Assembly (NCBI GenBank): GCA_044222045.1
Contig: JBGAOB010000002.1
Location: forward strand, 6,729-70,728
Direction of reading: 5' to 3'
DNA from: JBGAMH01 sp044222045
GTDB taxonomy: Bacteria > Eisenbacteria > RBG-16-71-46
Length of the DNA stretch: 64,000 nt
Of the stretch, positions 63,849 to 64,000 are shown piece by piece. Both the position numbers and the translations under genes were made by a program. How positions within the stretch are numbered: the first letter of the stretch is position 1; every line of letters begins with the position of its first letter. The notes under the pieces were generated by a model. It was not told the origin of the DNA. It did no database searches and saw nothing but the letters and a program-made list of their open reading frames with translations.

Positions 63849-64000
63849 GGGCGATCCGCGGCGGACGTCGCGACCGGCGTCCGTCGCCCGCCCTCCCCGC
63901 CGTGGCCGGCGTGCGTCGCGCAGCGCGCGTCGGCCCGCGCGGGGGTCCGCATCGAGCTGCCGTTCGCACTGGGGAGCGCGGCGGCGGCACGCGGCGGCCC
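63849..64000. other. Non-coding end of window (152 bp)
   Basis: No gene or clear terminator is seen after the DUF5916-type gene, only GC-rich sequence. Confidence 0.5.

Overview
The window is a high-GC bacterial chromosome segment from a diderm. The evidence is two TonB-dependent receptors, secreted proteins with signal peptides, an envelope amidase lipoprotein and a secretion-sorted glycoside hydrolase. Gene content (YidC/Jag next to ParABS and bactofilin, UbiA/UbiX/UbiD of the menaquinone type, a T9SS/FlgD-like C-terminal domain, tails ending WG-x-IKSLYR) suggests an uncultured FCB-group or Eisenbacteria-like lineage, but this is inference. One N at 19863 shows it is draft or metagenomic sequence.

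Layout. 1-809 (-): start of a secreted protein that runs off the window. 1332-2960 (+): formate-tetrahydrofolate ligase. 3120-8922 (-): a GH13 enzyme with a histone-H1-like tail and a membrane TPR protein. 9024-15252 (-): an atypical SDR, the preQ0 genes queD-queC-queE with a DUF6503-like protein and a tiny zinc ribbon, then a translationally coupled MFS/pseudo-receiver/CoA-binding trio. 15412-16894 (-): twin small secreted proteins with a shared C-terminal tail, a strong sigma-70 promoter and a terminator. 17382-20388 (-): an esterase and a membrane protein interrupted by the assembly gap.

20549-37002 (+) is the origin-type block: GAF histidine kinase, rpmH-rnpA-yidD-yidC-jag, mnmE-mnmG-rsmG, parA-parB with two parS sites, bactofilin, aspartyl protease/PDZ, EamA transporter and ribA. 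No dnaA, DnaA-box cluster or rRNA/tRNA gene was seen.

37185-38507 holds an IS200-like transposase relic with a palindrome at its 3' end, and lexA with an operator inside its own promoter. 39021-48466 holds menaquinone-type ubiA-ubiX and divergent ubiD, interleaved with two copies of a cassette of secreted beta-protein plus TonB receptor; the second cassette's secreted gene is frameshifted. 48441-49940 is a compositionally distinct AlbA_2/Schlafen-type ATPase gene that looks acquired. 50106-53766 (+) carries small-domain proteins, a beta-propeller protein and an amidase. 53763-57985 (-) carries a hybrid histidine kinase and a DUF4038-type glycoside hydrolase. 58199-63848 (+) carries a BtpA/PfkB/PsuG nucleoside-catabolism cassette and a DUF5916-type outer-membrane protein.

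The most unusual items are the paired secreted-protein/TonB cassettes, the WG-x-IKSLYR tails, the histone-like tail on a GH13 enzyme, the RGG-type extensions on Jag and RsmG, the long inverted repeat at 30337-30470, and the transposase-palindrome relic.
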